From Rebecca billardiae RCC1528 (lineage: Eukaryota; Haptophyta), in assembly GCA_965240325.2 (NCBI GenBank), contig OZ251227.1, positions 1,674,001 through 1,738,000 on the forward strand: a DNA stretch of 64,000 nt, given 5' to 3'. The notes beneath the pieces were generated by a model. It did not search any database. It was not told the DNA's origin and was given only the letters and a program-made list of their open reading frames with translations. Below, piece by piece: positions 8,825 to 20,522 of this stretch. A program made the translations under genes and the position numbers. The stretch's first letter is position 1. Every line of letters starts with the position of its first letter.

Positions 8825-11546
8825 TCAAGCTGCGGCCAGTGGCTGCCGGGTGCCGCGGAGCTCAGCGTCCACCTGCGCGGACGGGCGCGGTGCGCGGTGG
8901 GTGAAGGGCGGACGATGGAATGATGAGAGAGAGAGCGGCGCGCTTGGCAGCTGTCTCGCCCCGGGCGCTTGGCACGCGGTGTGCCGGGACATCGCCATCG
9001 CCAATCGTCCCGCTGACATGCCACCGTCGGACTGGCGCCGCCAGCCACGCGCGCGCACCTGCTGTCTCGCGCGCTCGAGCTCAGCCTCGAGCTCGACGGC
9101 AGCCGTCGCCTCTGCACCCAGATGGCGGCCGCCGCCCCTGTCACGCGAGCGGCTGCTGCTCCCGCGCGAGGGGACAGCGGGCGCGACGAGCGCGGCGTGC
9201 CGCGAATGCCGTTCGCGCCTCGTCTGCATGAGCTGCGCGCTCAGCTGCGCGCGCTCGGCGGAGATGGCCGAGCTCTCACGCACCGCCTCTGCAGCCTGCG
9301 CGCGGCGCGAGGCGCGCGGCGCGTGCGCGCGTGTCAGTGCGCGCGCGCGTGGGCGCGCGCAAAGGCGTGCCTCGGTGGCATGCGCGGTGTTGCGCGCGGG
9401 AGCGGCGCACCTGCGTCGTCGCATCGGCAACGCGCGCCTCGGCCGCGCGCAGCTGCTGCTGCAGCCGCGCGTTGGTCGCGTTCAGATCGCGCTCAAGCTG
9501 AGTCGCCGCCGCACCCTTTGCCTCGGCTGCGCCCAGCTGCGCGCTCAGCTCAGCCGCGCGCTGCGTGAGGCGCGCGTTCTCCGCGCGCACCTCGCCGATG
9601 AGCGAGGTGGCGCGCTCCGCCGCGCGCCGCGCCTCGAGCCGGTACTTGTCTGCGAGCGCCTCCTGCGACGCCAGCAGGCCCTCCAGCTCGCTCGTCGAGC
9701 GAGCGTGCGCCTCCTTCGCCGCCTCCAGCCGCCTGCTCGCCGCCGCGAGCGACTCCTCGTGAGCGCGCTGCGCCTCGGCGAGCTCGGCCGCCTTGGCGCG
9801 GCGCAGGCCGTCGAGCTCGCGCCGCGCGGCCGCCGCGTCGCCCTCCGCCTCCGCGACGCGCGCGGCCTCGCGCAGCCGCGCCTGCCTCGCCTCGTCCAGC
9901 TCCCGCTGCAGGTGCGCCTGGTGCCGCCGCGCCTCCGCCACCTGCGCCGTCAGCTGCTGCTTCTCCGCCTCGAGAGCCTCGTGCTTGCGCCGCGCGGCGA
10001 GCGACTCGGTGCGCGCGGCGTGCGCCTGCTCGTCGCGCTCGCGCTCGGCGCCGAGCAGCCGCGCGAGGAGGTCGTCAAGTCCGGCCGCGCCGCCCGCCGA
10101 GCCGCCCACCAGCGCGAAGCCGCCCCCGCCGCTCGACGTGGTGCCGCCGGTGGAAGCGAAGGCGGCGGCGCCGGCAGTGCCGCCTCCGCCGCCGCCGGTG
10201 CCGCCGCTCGCGGGCGCGGGCGTGAAGCTGCCCGTGAGCGTCTCGCGCCGCCGCTCGGTCTCCCGCTCGCGGCGCGAGCGCTCCAGCCGGTTGCGCAGGT
10301 CCGTGACCGCCTGCTCGAGTGTGCGCTGCTCCGTCGCCATGTGCTCGAGCTGAGCCGCCGCCTCCTTGCGCGCCGCCTCCACCGCGGCCTCTCGCTTGGC
10401 GAGCTCGTCCGCGGCGAGCGCGCGCATGCGCTCCTCGACGCCGCCCATCTGCTCGCGCGCTGCGCGCTCGCCCTCGCGCAGCTGCTCCCGCTCGAGCGCG
10501 AGCTCGTCCAGCCGCGCGCGCGCCTCGGCGAACCGCTGGCTGACGCTGCCCTCGCGCACCTCCAGCTCGCGCGCGTGGCCCTCGAGCTCGCGGCAAGACT
10601 CGCCGAGCGCGCGCAGCTCGACGCGCGCGGCGGCGAGCTCCTCGGAGAGCGAGCGCTCGCGCGCGGCGGCGGCGTCGATCTCGGCCTGCATCTCCGAGAG
10701 CTGCCGCCCCGCCACGCTCTCCGTGCCGCGCAGACGCCCCAGCTCGGACGAGAGCGCGTCGCGGTCCGCGTGCGCGCGCGAGTTCAGCTCCGTGATCACG
10801 CGCTGATGCTCGACGAGCGACGCTGCGGCGGTGTCGCGCTCGAGGCGGGCCTGCCGCGCGGCGTCGGTGGCCTGCACCGCGCTGCTCTGCGCCTGCGCCA
10901 GCTCCGCGTTCGCCAGCCGCAGCTGCTCCTCCAGCGACGCGCGCTCCATCTCGGTCTCGTCGAGCCGAAGGGCGAGGTCCCGCTGGTCGGCGCGGATCGC
11001 GTCGAGCTGGCGGCGCAGCGTGAGCTGGTCGGTGGAGGCGTGGGCCTTCTCGCGCGTGAGGCGCTGGAGCTCGGCCGACGCCTCGCGCTGCTGGTCCGTG
11101 AGCACGTCGTTCTCCGCCATCAGCAGGTCGAGGCGCTGCTGCAGCTCCTGCGCCTCCTCCATCGTGATCCGCTTGGCCCGCGCTCCGCCCGCGCCGAGCT
11201 CGAGCTCGAGGGCGGCGGCGCCGCCGTCGTTGCCGCGCAGGCTCTGCTTGTACTCGGTGCGTAGCCGCTCGTTCTCCGCGATGAGCCGCTGCAGCTCGGG
11301 CTGGAAGCGCGCGTTGTCCTCGCGCAGCCGCTCGCACGTCGACTCGAGCTCGGCGATCCGTCGGTCGTACGCTTCCATCAGCGGCGAGATGTGGTCGGGG
11401 CTGGACATCCAGGGGGGCAGGTGGCCGACACCGACGTACTCGGGGATGGACGACGGGCCGACATGGTGGCGCCCGAGCTCGAGGCTCAGCCGGCGCACCT
11501 GGTCGCGCAAGAACTCATTCTCCTCGCGCAGCGTTGCCCCCGCCAT
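8825..11546 (-). CDS. Long coiled-coil protein, centrosomal type
   Basis: Three exons: 11546-9411, 9295-9059 and 8872-8825 (stop). Both introns (9410-9296 and 9058-8873) start GTGCGC, end CAG and are phase 0, giving about 806 residues. The protein is an almost continuous coiled coil rich in Glu/Arg/Ala/Leu heptads, broken by a Gly/Ala/Ser hinge at about residues 425-495. The N-terminus has a less repetitive block, PPWMSSPDHISPLMEAYDRR, followed by IAELESTCERLREDN, an arrangement seen in centriole or centrosome proteins such as the CEP89 group; that assignment is tentative because coiled coils match many families. It is head to head with the next gene, and an E2F-like site lies in the shared promoter, which would fit cell-cycle expression. 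Confidence 0.72.
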
Positions 11547-11777
11547 CGTTCAAACACTGCTCAATGTTCGGGGGCGTATTTTAGCGCCAAACGGCCGGCG
11601 AATGAAAACAAATCTGGCAGAGAAAAGATGCCGAAGGCGCACGATGGCGGCGTGTGATTTACCATCAAACACGACGGCAAGATGCAAGATACTTGGCTGG
11701 AACAAGCCACGGGCCCGTGGGCTGGCTCAGCGTGGCGCTATCCCTGCACGCGCGCGTGTGCCCGGCCGCTCTGGGCG
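11547..11777. promoter_or_regulatory. Divergent promoter with an E2F-like site
   Basis: 231 bp between divergent starts. At 11580-11591 the sequence TTAGCGCCAAA, with preceding T residues, reads on the other strand as TTTGGCGCTAAA, matching the E2F/DP consensus TTTSGCGC. Regulation by E2F is inference. Confidence 0.45.
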
Positions 11778-13120
11778 ATGGCCGAACCTTCAGCGGCGGC
11801 CACCACGGATACCGCTGGAGGTGCCCCCGCCGCACCTCTGACCAACGGCTCGGCCGCGGACTCAGCCGCAGCCAACGGCACAGTGGCCACCGCACCCGTC
11901 GCACCGACGACGCTGGCTGCACCCGTGCGCGCTACCGAGGACACAGCAGATGGCCAGGTGGACAAGCCGCCGGCGCCCACGCCCGACCCACCACAACGGC
12001 CATTAACTGCGGCGGCAATGCTGTCGCTCCAACCCGCTGGCGCGCAGCCGCTGCCAAACGGAGGAGCTACAAACGGAACTGCGCACGGCGGCGCGGCAAA
12101 CGGGACGGGTGTGCCGCCAGCCAACGGCCAGGCACCGAGCCACGCGGGCAACGCGGCTGGCAAACGGCCGAGACTGTCTGAAGGCGGTGATCAGAAGGCT
12201 GCCTCCGACGCCGACGCCGATGGACCCGCAGCCGACGAGGCCGGCGACGACAAGTACGAGGCGCGCGTCGCCATCTGGAACCGCGTGACGCGCCGCAAGA
12301 CGAGCGGCAAGGCGGCGCCGATGCGCAAAAACCTGGAGGCGTACTTGACCGAGCACCCCGACTGCGAGGTGTACGTCGGGCAGGACCGCGAGCACGGCGG
12401 CCGCCCGCCGCCGGGCTCGGCCCTCGGCTCTCAGGCCCTGATGGGTGGAGGCGTGTTCATGAAGGGCCTCCGGTACAACGGCGACGTGGCGATGCGGCAC
12501 CACGGCATGTCGCTCCTCGCAAACCCGAACGCGCACAGCAGGCCTCCGATCCACCCGGGACGGCCGATGCCCAGGCGCGACATGGATAGCCCTGAGACGG
12601 GGTGCGTGCCGCGCCGCCGCCAGCCCGTGTGCCGCCCGCCATCTCACGCCCAGCCCGCGCCCCCTCGCATGCACTCGTTGCGCGCACGCACACTGGCACA
12701 GGCCGTTCGGCATCCGGTTCTACTCCCCTGTGATCAAGCCCAGCCCGGCGATGAACTGGGAGCAGCAGAACGGCGCTCAGGAGCCCATAGAGACTGAGCA
12801 CGGCACGCCGGTGGCGTCGGCGGTGCGCGCTCGCCACGCGGGCGTCTGCCGCGTCGCCGCGATGCGACACCTGACCCCGTCACGGTGCGCGCGCACTCAT
12901 GCTCCTCGCTTCTGCGCAGATGGCTGTGACCACATTCAGCCCGCCGCCACCCGTCGGCTGCACGCCTGGTGACCAAGAGGCATTCACAGACTTCAACTTG
13001 GACGCGGAGCATGGCCCCCCTGTGCACGGAGCCGGAGCGGCCGGGACCTCAGCGCATCCGCCGCGAGACGAACGAGCGATTGCGGCGAACGGCTCGAGCT
13101 CGGCTGACGCCGCGCACTGA
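11778..13120 (+). CDS. Unrecognised protein with a conserved-looking central helical motif
   Basis: Best model: exons 11778-12601, 12702-12822 and 12920-13120, introns starting GTGCGTG and GTGCGCGC and ending CAG, all in phase; about 381 residues. A second donor at 12811 is equally in frame and would remove four residues. Residues 1-150 are Ala/Gly/Pro/Asn-rich with repeated NG(A/T) motifs and a basic KRPR patch, probably disordered and possibly nuclear. The central segment [20 protein letters not shown], followed by [11 protein letters not shown] and [11 protein letters not shown], looks like a folded, conserved DNA- or chromatin-type module, but I cannot name the family. Exon 2 contributes [13 protein letters not shown]. 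The C-terminus is again low complexity. The ATG at 11778 is preferred over 11682, whose extra residues look non-coding. Confidence 0.6.
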
Positions 13121-16100
13121 GCCTGGGGCGTAGTCAATCGACTACGGTTGGCATCTCGATGTGGCGCAGGGGGTGCTATCCATCGAGCTGCCTGGGGGCA
13201 GAATGGCGGACGTGCCAGTATCGCGGGCGACACGATCTTGTGGCTCGGCCCACGAGGTCGAGGAGCCGCTCTCCGTGACCGTGTCACAGTCTCAGCCGCA
13301 GGCAGGCCTGGCGCCAGGCTGCGACGACACTTAGTTAGCTTAACGACTATTAACAAGCGACATATGACAGGGACATTGACGCAGGGCCGACTGCCAGGGT
13401 CGGCGCCGATTGGCGATCGCCGCCCGACGCGAGGCCCGGACTCCGATCCTGAATCTATAATTATATAATTCGTCTGTATCATTCACATATTGATAATCCC
13501 GACTGATGAGTGATGACACGTATACGTGATGATCGGATTGATTATTTGAATTTGATCTGACCGAAGAGTCCCGGTGCCCGGGGCCGGTGACCTGTCGGAG
13601 TGGCCGGAGTCCGAACGACCGAACGAACTCGAAGTCGAATAAGACGGTCGACGGAGCTCGCCACTGCTCGGCCTCGGGACCAGAGTTGCCTGAGAGTCTG
13701 AGAGAGGACTCAGAGCGGTCCGTGACCGTGTCCGTGACCGCTGGCGCTGAGTCCTGACTGAGACTCTGCTGAGAGTAGTTAGTTACTTAGTTACCGTGCT
13801 AGTCGTTAATGAATACTTAATGTCAATGTGAATGATTATAATCAATAGTAGTTATATATATATATATAGTTATATATATATATATACTGCGCTATTCACA
13901 GTAAAGAAATCGATTTTCGGCGTTACCGTAACCCGTCCGCACTTCCGCCCAGTGGGGATGCGCTGGATTTTTTTTCATGCCCCGTTCGCGGCACTTCGCG
14001 CCGCCACAGTGGAGAAAGATCGGGCCGGAAGCCGTTTGAGCATGGTCGGTCGTGCGCACGCCCATTCGAATCGATGGCGCGCTCCGAGCGGCGGGCATGC
14101 GCGCATGTGTGCCGCGAGGGGGGCTGCGAGGCGTCGGCCGGCTTGCCAAGGCGGTTCCCCGGGGCGGCGTCACCCTCGCCCGCCCCTCCTCGCCCACCCT
14201 CGCCCCACGGGCGGCCACACGTGAGCTGTTAAGATGAGTTCACGGGGGCCGCGCGGCACGCGCGCGGAGAGGCGAGGAAGTGGTGTTTCGCGGAAAAACG
14301 CTCTGTAGCATTGTGCTCAACCCATGTGGGCACCCGCTCCACAAGTTTGCGGTGCGCCAAACCGCACACAGCGGCCTGAGCAGCTCCCAGACTGAGTTTC
14401 GCTCTTGAAGCCTGTTTTGGGGCCAGATCTTGGTGTGGATGTAGCGCGGCGAGGAGGCGCCGGGCGCGCGCCCGAGCTGCGTGCTGCCACTCGCCATGAC
14501 CCATAGGCATCGTCCGTCGCGAACGACCCGGCTCGCCTCGACCTCTCCGACCCGCCGGGCAGCCACGACCGAGCACGGCACGACAATGGCCAAACCGGGA
14601 GGCTTCTCAGACCGCGTGGGATGGGCATAGGCGCGAGAGAGGGCGCCCAGCGCGCTCTTGAGATGCACAGGAGCACGCACTGATGCGTATGGAACCATCC
14701 CATCACGATCGCCCCGACCTGGCGCGCCCTATCTGGCCCGTCAGGCTGCCCGCGCCGCCGCCGCCGCGCCACGCCGCCGCCCAGGGCGCCGCCGCACCGC
14801 GGGCACATGGGTAAGTCCGTATTCAACAAATACAGAATTTCCGTTGCGGCCCTCTTTTGGGCGGCAAGGTCGGCCTGGTCGACACCTGCCGAGCGGCATG
14901 GGCCACGGCGCGGCGAGGTGGCGGCTGGCGCACCGCGGCGTGGGCGGGATGGCTCGAGGACACCACCGCCCCGCCTCCCACGCCGCGCCGTGCGCGTGCG
15001 CCGTGCTCTCGTCGCGTACCGAATTTCCTGCGGTGAGCGACGTCACACAGCGCGACCATGCCATCGCGCGACGAGGTGCGTTCAGCTCGGCGATTTGTCG
15101 TATTTGTTGAATACATGCGGGTACGAATCAGCCGCAAGATCGCCGTCGATGGCGAGACTCGCATCGCCCGAGAGGGCGCGCGCGGCGTGGACTGGCACGC
15201 GACGCGGAGATGGCGGGCGCGGTGCCGCGGGCGCGCGACTGGTCTAGAACATCCCAATGAAGCGCGGGACGGCGCTGCGCGCCTGTGCTCGCCGCCGTCT
15301 CCTCGCAGTCGAAAATATCTGTGCACCCTTCTGTCTGGCTAGTCGACCGGCCGGCACGCGGCACGCGAGCAGTGTGTGTGGGGAGGAGTGTGACATGGCA
15401 GGCTGTGGCGAGGTGGATGGCCGTGCAGGTCTACGCTAGGAAGGGCCGCTCCCGCGCTCGCGCGGTGCCTCGCGCACGCCTCGTCGAGGACGAGCGTGTT
15501 TGAATGGCTCCGGAGAAGGCTTACGATCGCTCGTTGATGGGCAGCGCGCGACACGTGCACACGACGAAGGTGACGACCAGGCACTCCGGCGAGGGCGGCT
15601 GTGCTGGTAGCAGACTGCATTCGGAGTAAGATGCGCCATCTTACGCGCCGCTTCGCCTCGCTGCATCGCCGCACTGAGCAGCAGGGCTCCACGCTCACGA
15701 ATGGCTCACCACGAGCTACGTGACCGGCCAGCCGCGTGCAACCCGGCGAGGCAGAGAGGGGCGGAGGGATGGGGAGGCTGGGTGGGATGTTGCAGTCCCA
15801 TGCCCGGGGCACTCGCCAGGCGCATGCGCGACCACCGTAGCGTCGTCTGTGCGCTCGTGCGGCCCGCGCGAGAAATTCCCCGAAAATCGGCTCGTGTCGG
15901 ACGGGTTACGGTGAACGATAATCCCGTTTTTGTTCACTGAGTCAAATCACTGTGTTAATCGGTAATTTATTTCTATAACTAATATATAAATATATTATAT
16001 TTGTTATTAACTTATTGTTAACCAGGCCGTTATTGATAATTTGATACTGATTTAACACTGAGGCTTCCTCGGATTCATGCCACATTCGCCGGTCGCGGGC

Positions 16101-16416
16101 TGCCTGCCGGCAACTTGAACTCCGTCTTGAAGCAAGCAGTACTGTAGACCGTCGGCCACCGAGACCGAGTCGCCGACCGAGCTGCAGAGTGCAGTCCGCG
16201 AGCACATGCACTGACACGGTCCGCCCACTGGCCACTGCCGCCGCCGGGACCCGAGCTTCGCAGTTCGCTGCGCTCAACGTTCGCGAGCGAGCTTTCGTCT
16301 CGTCGTCCGCCCGCGATGCGCAATCGCCCTTGGACGATCTGACAAAGACGGCTGTCTCTCTCGTCCCCGGCCGGCCGCGGGCAACTCGTGACCTTGTGAG
16401 CGAGCCGCGTACACCT
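13121..16416. other. 3.3-kb gene-poor region with AT-rich islands
   Basis: No gene can be supported. Contents: GACT/GAGTC-rich non-periodic sequence (13,560-13,800); an AT-rich island with a TATA-repeat core (13,800-13,910); GC-rich sequence (13,920-15,930); and a second AT-rich island (15,940-16,080). On the minus strand at about 14,260-14,450 there is a stretch of plausible composition (AAVCGLAHRKLVERVPTWVE), but no start, stop or splice sites make a gene of it; it may be a remnant. Confidence 0.5.
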
Positions 16417-17573
16417 TCAGACAGCGGCCACGCTCTGGATGAGCTTGCGCGGGTTGTTCACATGCTCGTACCCACCGAAGGCGTTCGCATGCGCGACTGC
16501 CGCCGTCTGTACGTGCACCCGCTTCGCCGCAGTCAGCGCCGACTGTGCCCAGCGCACGCGCTCGTCGATCTCGTCGAGGCGGAAGCCCGCGCGCTCGCAC
16601 AGCCGGCTGAGCTCGGGCGCAAGATCCACCAGAGGCGCGGGGCCATCTGCCTGCGCAGGCGGCGCGTCGGCGCCTGGTGTCCAGTCCGAGGCGATGGTCG
16701 CGTTCTGGGACTCATGGACGAGCGCGTCCCACTGCGCACTCTCCCGCTTGAGCGTGTCCACCAATGCCTGCGCAGGTGCAGGGCATGGCGGGGCGATCAG
16801 CACGCGCTGGGCTGGGCGCGTCGCCGCGCGAAGTGAGCCGCACCGTTTTGTTGAGCGTGTCGGCTGTCACGGCGTTGAGAGAGGGCACGTCGGCGAGCGT
16901 AGCGGCCTGCAGCATGCGCGAGGCGAACTCCTGGCACACCTGCGCAAGCAGCTCGCGCTGCTGCGCCGACGGGCCTGCTTCGCTGTGAGGTGCCTGGTCG
17001 CAGCATGGAGAGCGGACGCGCGTGCGCAGTGCAGGCGCTCATCAGTTTAATGCTGCGTCTGAGAAGCGCGCGTGCGCGCGTGCGCACGTGCGCAGCGCAC
17101 ACCTGCATCTCGGACTCGAGCGCGATCTCGACGCATCGCACGGCGCTCTCCACGTGGCGGGAGGGTGCCGCAGCCGCCTCGGCCGCACTCGCTGCCTCTG
17201 CCCCGTCCGGCTGCTCCGAGGCTTCCTGAGCTGATGTGCGTGCGGCCACCATCTCCGCCATGGCCTGATGATCCACTTGACTCACGCGCCTGGACTTGCG
17301 GCGTGACTTGGGCAGCGACGCCAGTGCCGCCGGCTCCGCTGCGACAGCATGCCCTGTGACGGCGGGCGCGGGCTTGGGCGCTGGTGGCTGCGCTCGCGAT
17401 GGGGCACGCGGGGCGCAGCTGGTGAGAGCTCAAGGCCTGACGACCTGAGAAGATGACACGACACGGCATGGACCGCCTCACGCGCCCACTCCGCTTACCT
17501 CCGCTCGCTTGTCGACGCCGACAATCTTGCGCTTGCGCGTCGCCTTCTTGAACGTGGGCCCGGTCGAGTCCAT
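16417..17573 (-). CDS. Four-exon gene, possible DSN1/Mis13-like kinetochore protein
   Basis: Exons 17573-17499, 17387-17103, 16993-16844 and 16767-16417 (stop) are all phase 0, with GT donors and CAG acceptors; 286 residues. It begins MDSTGPTFKKATRKRKIVGV. Residues 25-60 contain PKSRRKSRRVSQVDH, a basic RRxS run like the Aurora-site region of DSN1. Then follow an Ala/Glu-rich linker, a helical middle part (QRELLAQVCQEFASRMLQ, LNAVTADTLNK) and a C-terminal coil with LKRESAQWDALVHE and VRWAQSALTAAKR. This order of basic motif, long helices and a W-containing coil recalls DSN1/Mis13 of the MIS12 complex, but the similarity is weak and I rate the name as a guess; the exon structure is much firmer. 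It lies head to head with the exostosin gene, 119 bp between starts. Confidence 0.6.
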
Positions 17574-17692
17574 CGTGCAGCCGCGGAGGCGGTGCGTTTA
17601 AAAATGCCTCGCCCGCGCTGCTTGGCGGTGCCGGAGTGCTTCCTGGGCTGAAAGTCCGGTGCTGCCGAGCCGAGCTGGGAGAGCTCCGGCCC
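17574..17692. promoter_or_regulatory. Very short divergent promoter
   Basis: Only 119 bp separates the two divergent ATGs (less if the exostosin frame starts at 17,636). A short T/A run (GTTTAAAAATG) near 17,598 is the only AT-rich feature. Confidence 0.45.
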
Positions 17693-20016
17693 ATGGCGTG
17701 CGCCGCCGCCATCTTGCTGTGCATCCTGGCGCGGGCGAAAAAGCCGCAGCCGGAGGTGGAGCAATGGGCGCCATGGTGGCATAGCGTGGACGAGCTCGCG
17801 CGTAGCTACAACGCGTCGCTCACCGCCGCGGCCGGCCGTCGTGGGAGCGCAGGCGTGCGCCCGCACTCGCGCTGCCACCCGTCATGTACGCGCCGGGGCA
17901 ACTGCAACGAGTGGACAGGCGAGTGCGAGTGTCCGCTGACGGCGTATGGGCCTGGCTGCACGTATGCGTCGCTCCCTGCCTGCGCGTTCCAGCGCGGCAC
18001 GGCGGACATCCGCAGCTGGCTGGGGAGCAAGCTATTCCGCGGCGGCAGCAGCAGCCCAGAGGTGGGGCCTGTGAGCTGCGACTGCATCGAGCAGGCCTTC
18101 AATCTGAGGCATTACATGTGGGTCTCGCCCGTCGCGTCGAAGCACTGGTCTTCGCCTGTGCGGATCACTTGCGCCGAGTGGCGCGAGCCGAGAAGGCGCG
18201 TGCTCACGATCAACGACGTGATCAGCGCGGGCGCGGGCAACGTGACATGGAGCGAGGTGCAGGTTCGGGGCCGCTTCCTGGCGACGGTGTTGCAGGTGGC
18301 GCGCGGCATGGGCACGCACTTCTTCACCGTCGAGCGCAAGGGCGTCGGATTCCACGCGGACATGACCAGCGTGCCGATCAGTCGGTGCCCCCAGAAATGC
18401 CGCGGCGTGGGCGTGTGCGTCACGTCGCCCAGCCTGAAGCGGGCGCACTGCCTCTGCGGCGGCGCGACAGGCAAGTGCGAGCAGGACGGGCGGCGGCCCA
18501 CGGGAAAAGTGACGGAGCCGTGCCCGGGGAGCTCGAAGTGCTCGGGCCAGGGCACATGCGACGGGAACGGCTTCTGCCACTGCAAGCCGGGCTACTGGGG
18601 GCTCGACTGCGCCGAGACACTCGGCTCGGATGGCAGGCTCGCGCTCAGCCTGCCCGCGCCGAGGCCCAACCAGGTGCACGCGCCAGAGTCGGCCCGCCCG
18701 CGCGTCTACGTGCACAGCATCCCGGTGCTCCTGCGTACGGGCGCAGGGTTCTACCACGACTTCTACGAGCGCCTCACCGACCGCGTCCTCGCGAGTGAGT
18801 ACCGCACCGCCGATCCGGAGCACGCCGACTACTACTGGCTGCCGGGCCCCGTGCGGCGCGGCCAGTTCCTCGACAAGCTCAAGTACGTCAAGCGGCGCTG
18901 GCCGTACTGGAACCAGACGGTGGCGGCCGGCGAGGCGCGGCACGTGGTGTACACGGGGTGGGAGCTCGATCCGGGCAAGATCTTCGCGCAGGATCCCTTC
19001 GAGCCGTCCAAGTTCTACGGCCCGGACATGAACGTGGCGAGCCCGTCGCGCGCTTGGCTCGCCCTCTCCCACAACGGCATGGCGGACATTGCCGAGTTCA
19101 ACGCGCCGGGCTCGGCGCGGCGCTCGAAGATCCGCCACTGCTCGGTGTGCTACCAGCCGGGCAAGGACGTGGTTCTACCGTTCAAGCCCGGCGTGATCGA
19201 CGTGCCCGACTGCGGCAAGCTCAAGGCGCGCTCGATCTTCGCGCCGGGGCAGCTGAAGCGCGGCGCTGAGCAGCGGCCGACCAAGTTCTTCTTCGCAGGC
19301 TCCGTGCCCGTGCCCAAGAGTCAGCCGCGCAAAGCGGATCCGTACGAGCTCAAGCAGTACAACCCCCCGCACGTCCGGGCCGACATCCACCGCCTCCACT
19401 CGAGCACGCCGGGCTTCAAGGTCGTCGACTCCCGCGGCTCGGGCATCAAGGTGGACCCGGTCACGTGGATGCTCAAGTCGCAGTTCTGCTGGGTGCCGCC
19501 CGGGCAGCGGTGCGCGCGCAGCGCGCCTCGCCCGCGCCCCGCCGCGCGCCGGCATGACGCGTCCCGGCCGCTCCTCCCGCGCGTGACGTTCGGCCGCCGG
19601 CCCGCAGGTACGGTGATCCACGGCGGCACATCCTGTCGTCTGCATACGGTTGCATCCCTGTGTTTACGATCCCCAACGGCCACTTCACCTATGACGAGCT
19701 CATCCCATGGAATTCGATGGCGGTGGTGGTGAGCAGGGCGGAGCTGCCGCAGCTCGCAACCATCCTGGACAACTACACCGCCACGGATCGCGAGCGGATG
19801 CGCAAGCAGCTGCGCTGTGCTTGGCCTCGGCTGTGGTGGACATCCATCTACGGCTCGTGCTTTGGCGACGACGCGCGCTACGACGCCTTTGATGCGCTGA
19901 TGGCGACGCTGCGGTACCGCCTGCCAGGGCTGGCGGACAGCAAGCCAGCCTACGCGAGCTCCAACGACGCGTGCGACCACTTCGATAAGCCGCTCCGTCG
20001 ACGCATGCGTAGGTAG
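17693..20016 (+). CDS. Exostosin-family glycosyltransferase with EGF-like modules
   Basis: Two exons, 17693-19509 and 19608-20016; the 98-bp intron starts GTGCGCGC, ends CAG and splits an Arg codon. About 741 residues. An N-terminal hydrophobic segment (ACAAAILLCILARA) fits a type II signal anchor. Cys-rich EGF-like pieces follow: CHPSCTRRGNCNEW with CECP (residues ~62-82), CPQKCRGVGVC (~238), and CSGQGTCDGNGFCHCKPGYW (~284). The exostosin domain covers about 340-720: RVYVHSIPVLL, DYYWLPGPVRRG, TKFFFAGSV, the WVPPGQRYGDPRR block that spans the intron, then SSAYGCIPVF and PWNSMAVVV. This plant/algal-type exostosin class transfers sugars in the Golgi for cell-surface glycans; the substrate is unknown. 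The upstream Met at 17,636 is possible but would bury the anchor. Confidence 0.88.
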
Positions 20017-20522
20017 CTAGCGCTGACAATGTCTATTAGTATAGTTGTTAAAATAGCTATAGTTGTCCGAATTTAAAAATAATAATATCGATCTGATATA
20101 TCACTACGTTCAGATGTATTCACTTCATCATGACGTCAAAGAAAATATATATTAATAATAAATAATATATATAAGTAATAATATATTAGTTACGGGGGTC
20201 GCCCGATACCGATGTTTATCAGGCTCAGGCCTCAGGGGCCCCGTGGTCGGTGGAGTGCGCCGGATCGATCGACCAAGTTTATTATTATTATTATAATGTT
20301 ACTTAATTAAACTTAATTTCGTGATTCGTCGACGTACTCCCGCCCGCCAACATTGGGTGGCCGAATAGTATTATATATGTATTGCATCAATTCGGACCAT
20401 TGACTCAGGTGCCTCGGCTGCGCGGTTATTATGACACGGCGCCCGGCGGTGGGCACTGAGTGATCACGCCATCACGGTGACCGTCGGTTACGGTAGCCTT
20501 CGTGTCGCGCTTATTAGACTGC
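20017..20522. other. AT-rich convergent intergenic spacer
   Basis: About 500 bp between the convergent exostosin and LRR genes, strongly AT-rich from 20,030 to 20,200 and again near 20,275-20,400, with TATAT/TAATA runs. Likely 3' UTRs and transcription ends; no specific signal can be assigned. Confidence 0.5.

Noticed and set aside
8706-11264. 852-codon plus-strand frame
   Set aside because: Antisense shadow of the coiled-coil gene; Leu/Arg/Ala-rich with no natural composition, and the minus strand has heptads plus in-phase introns.
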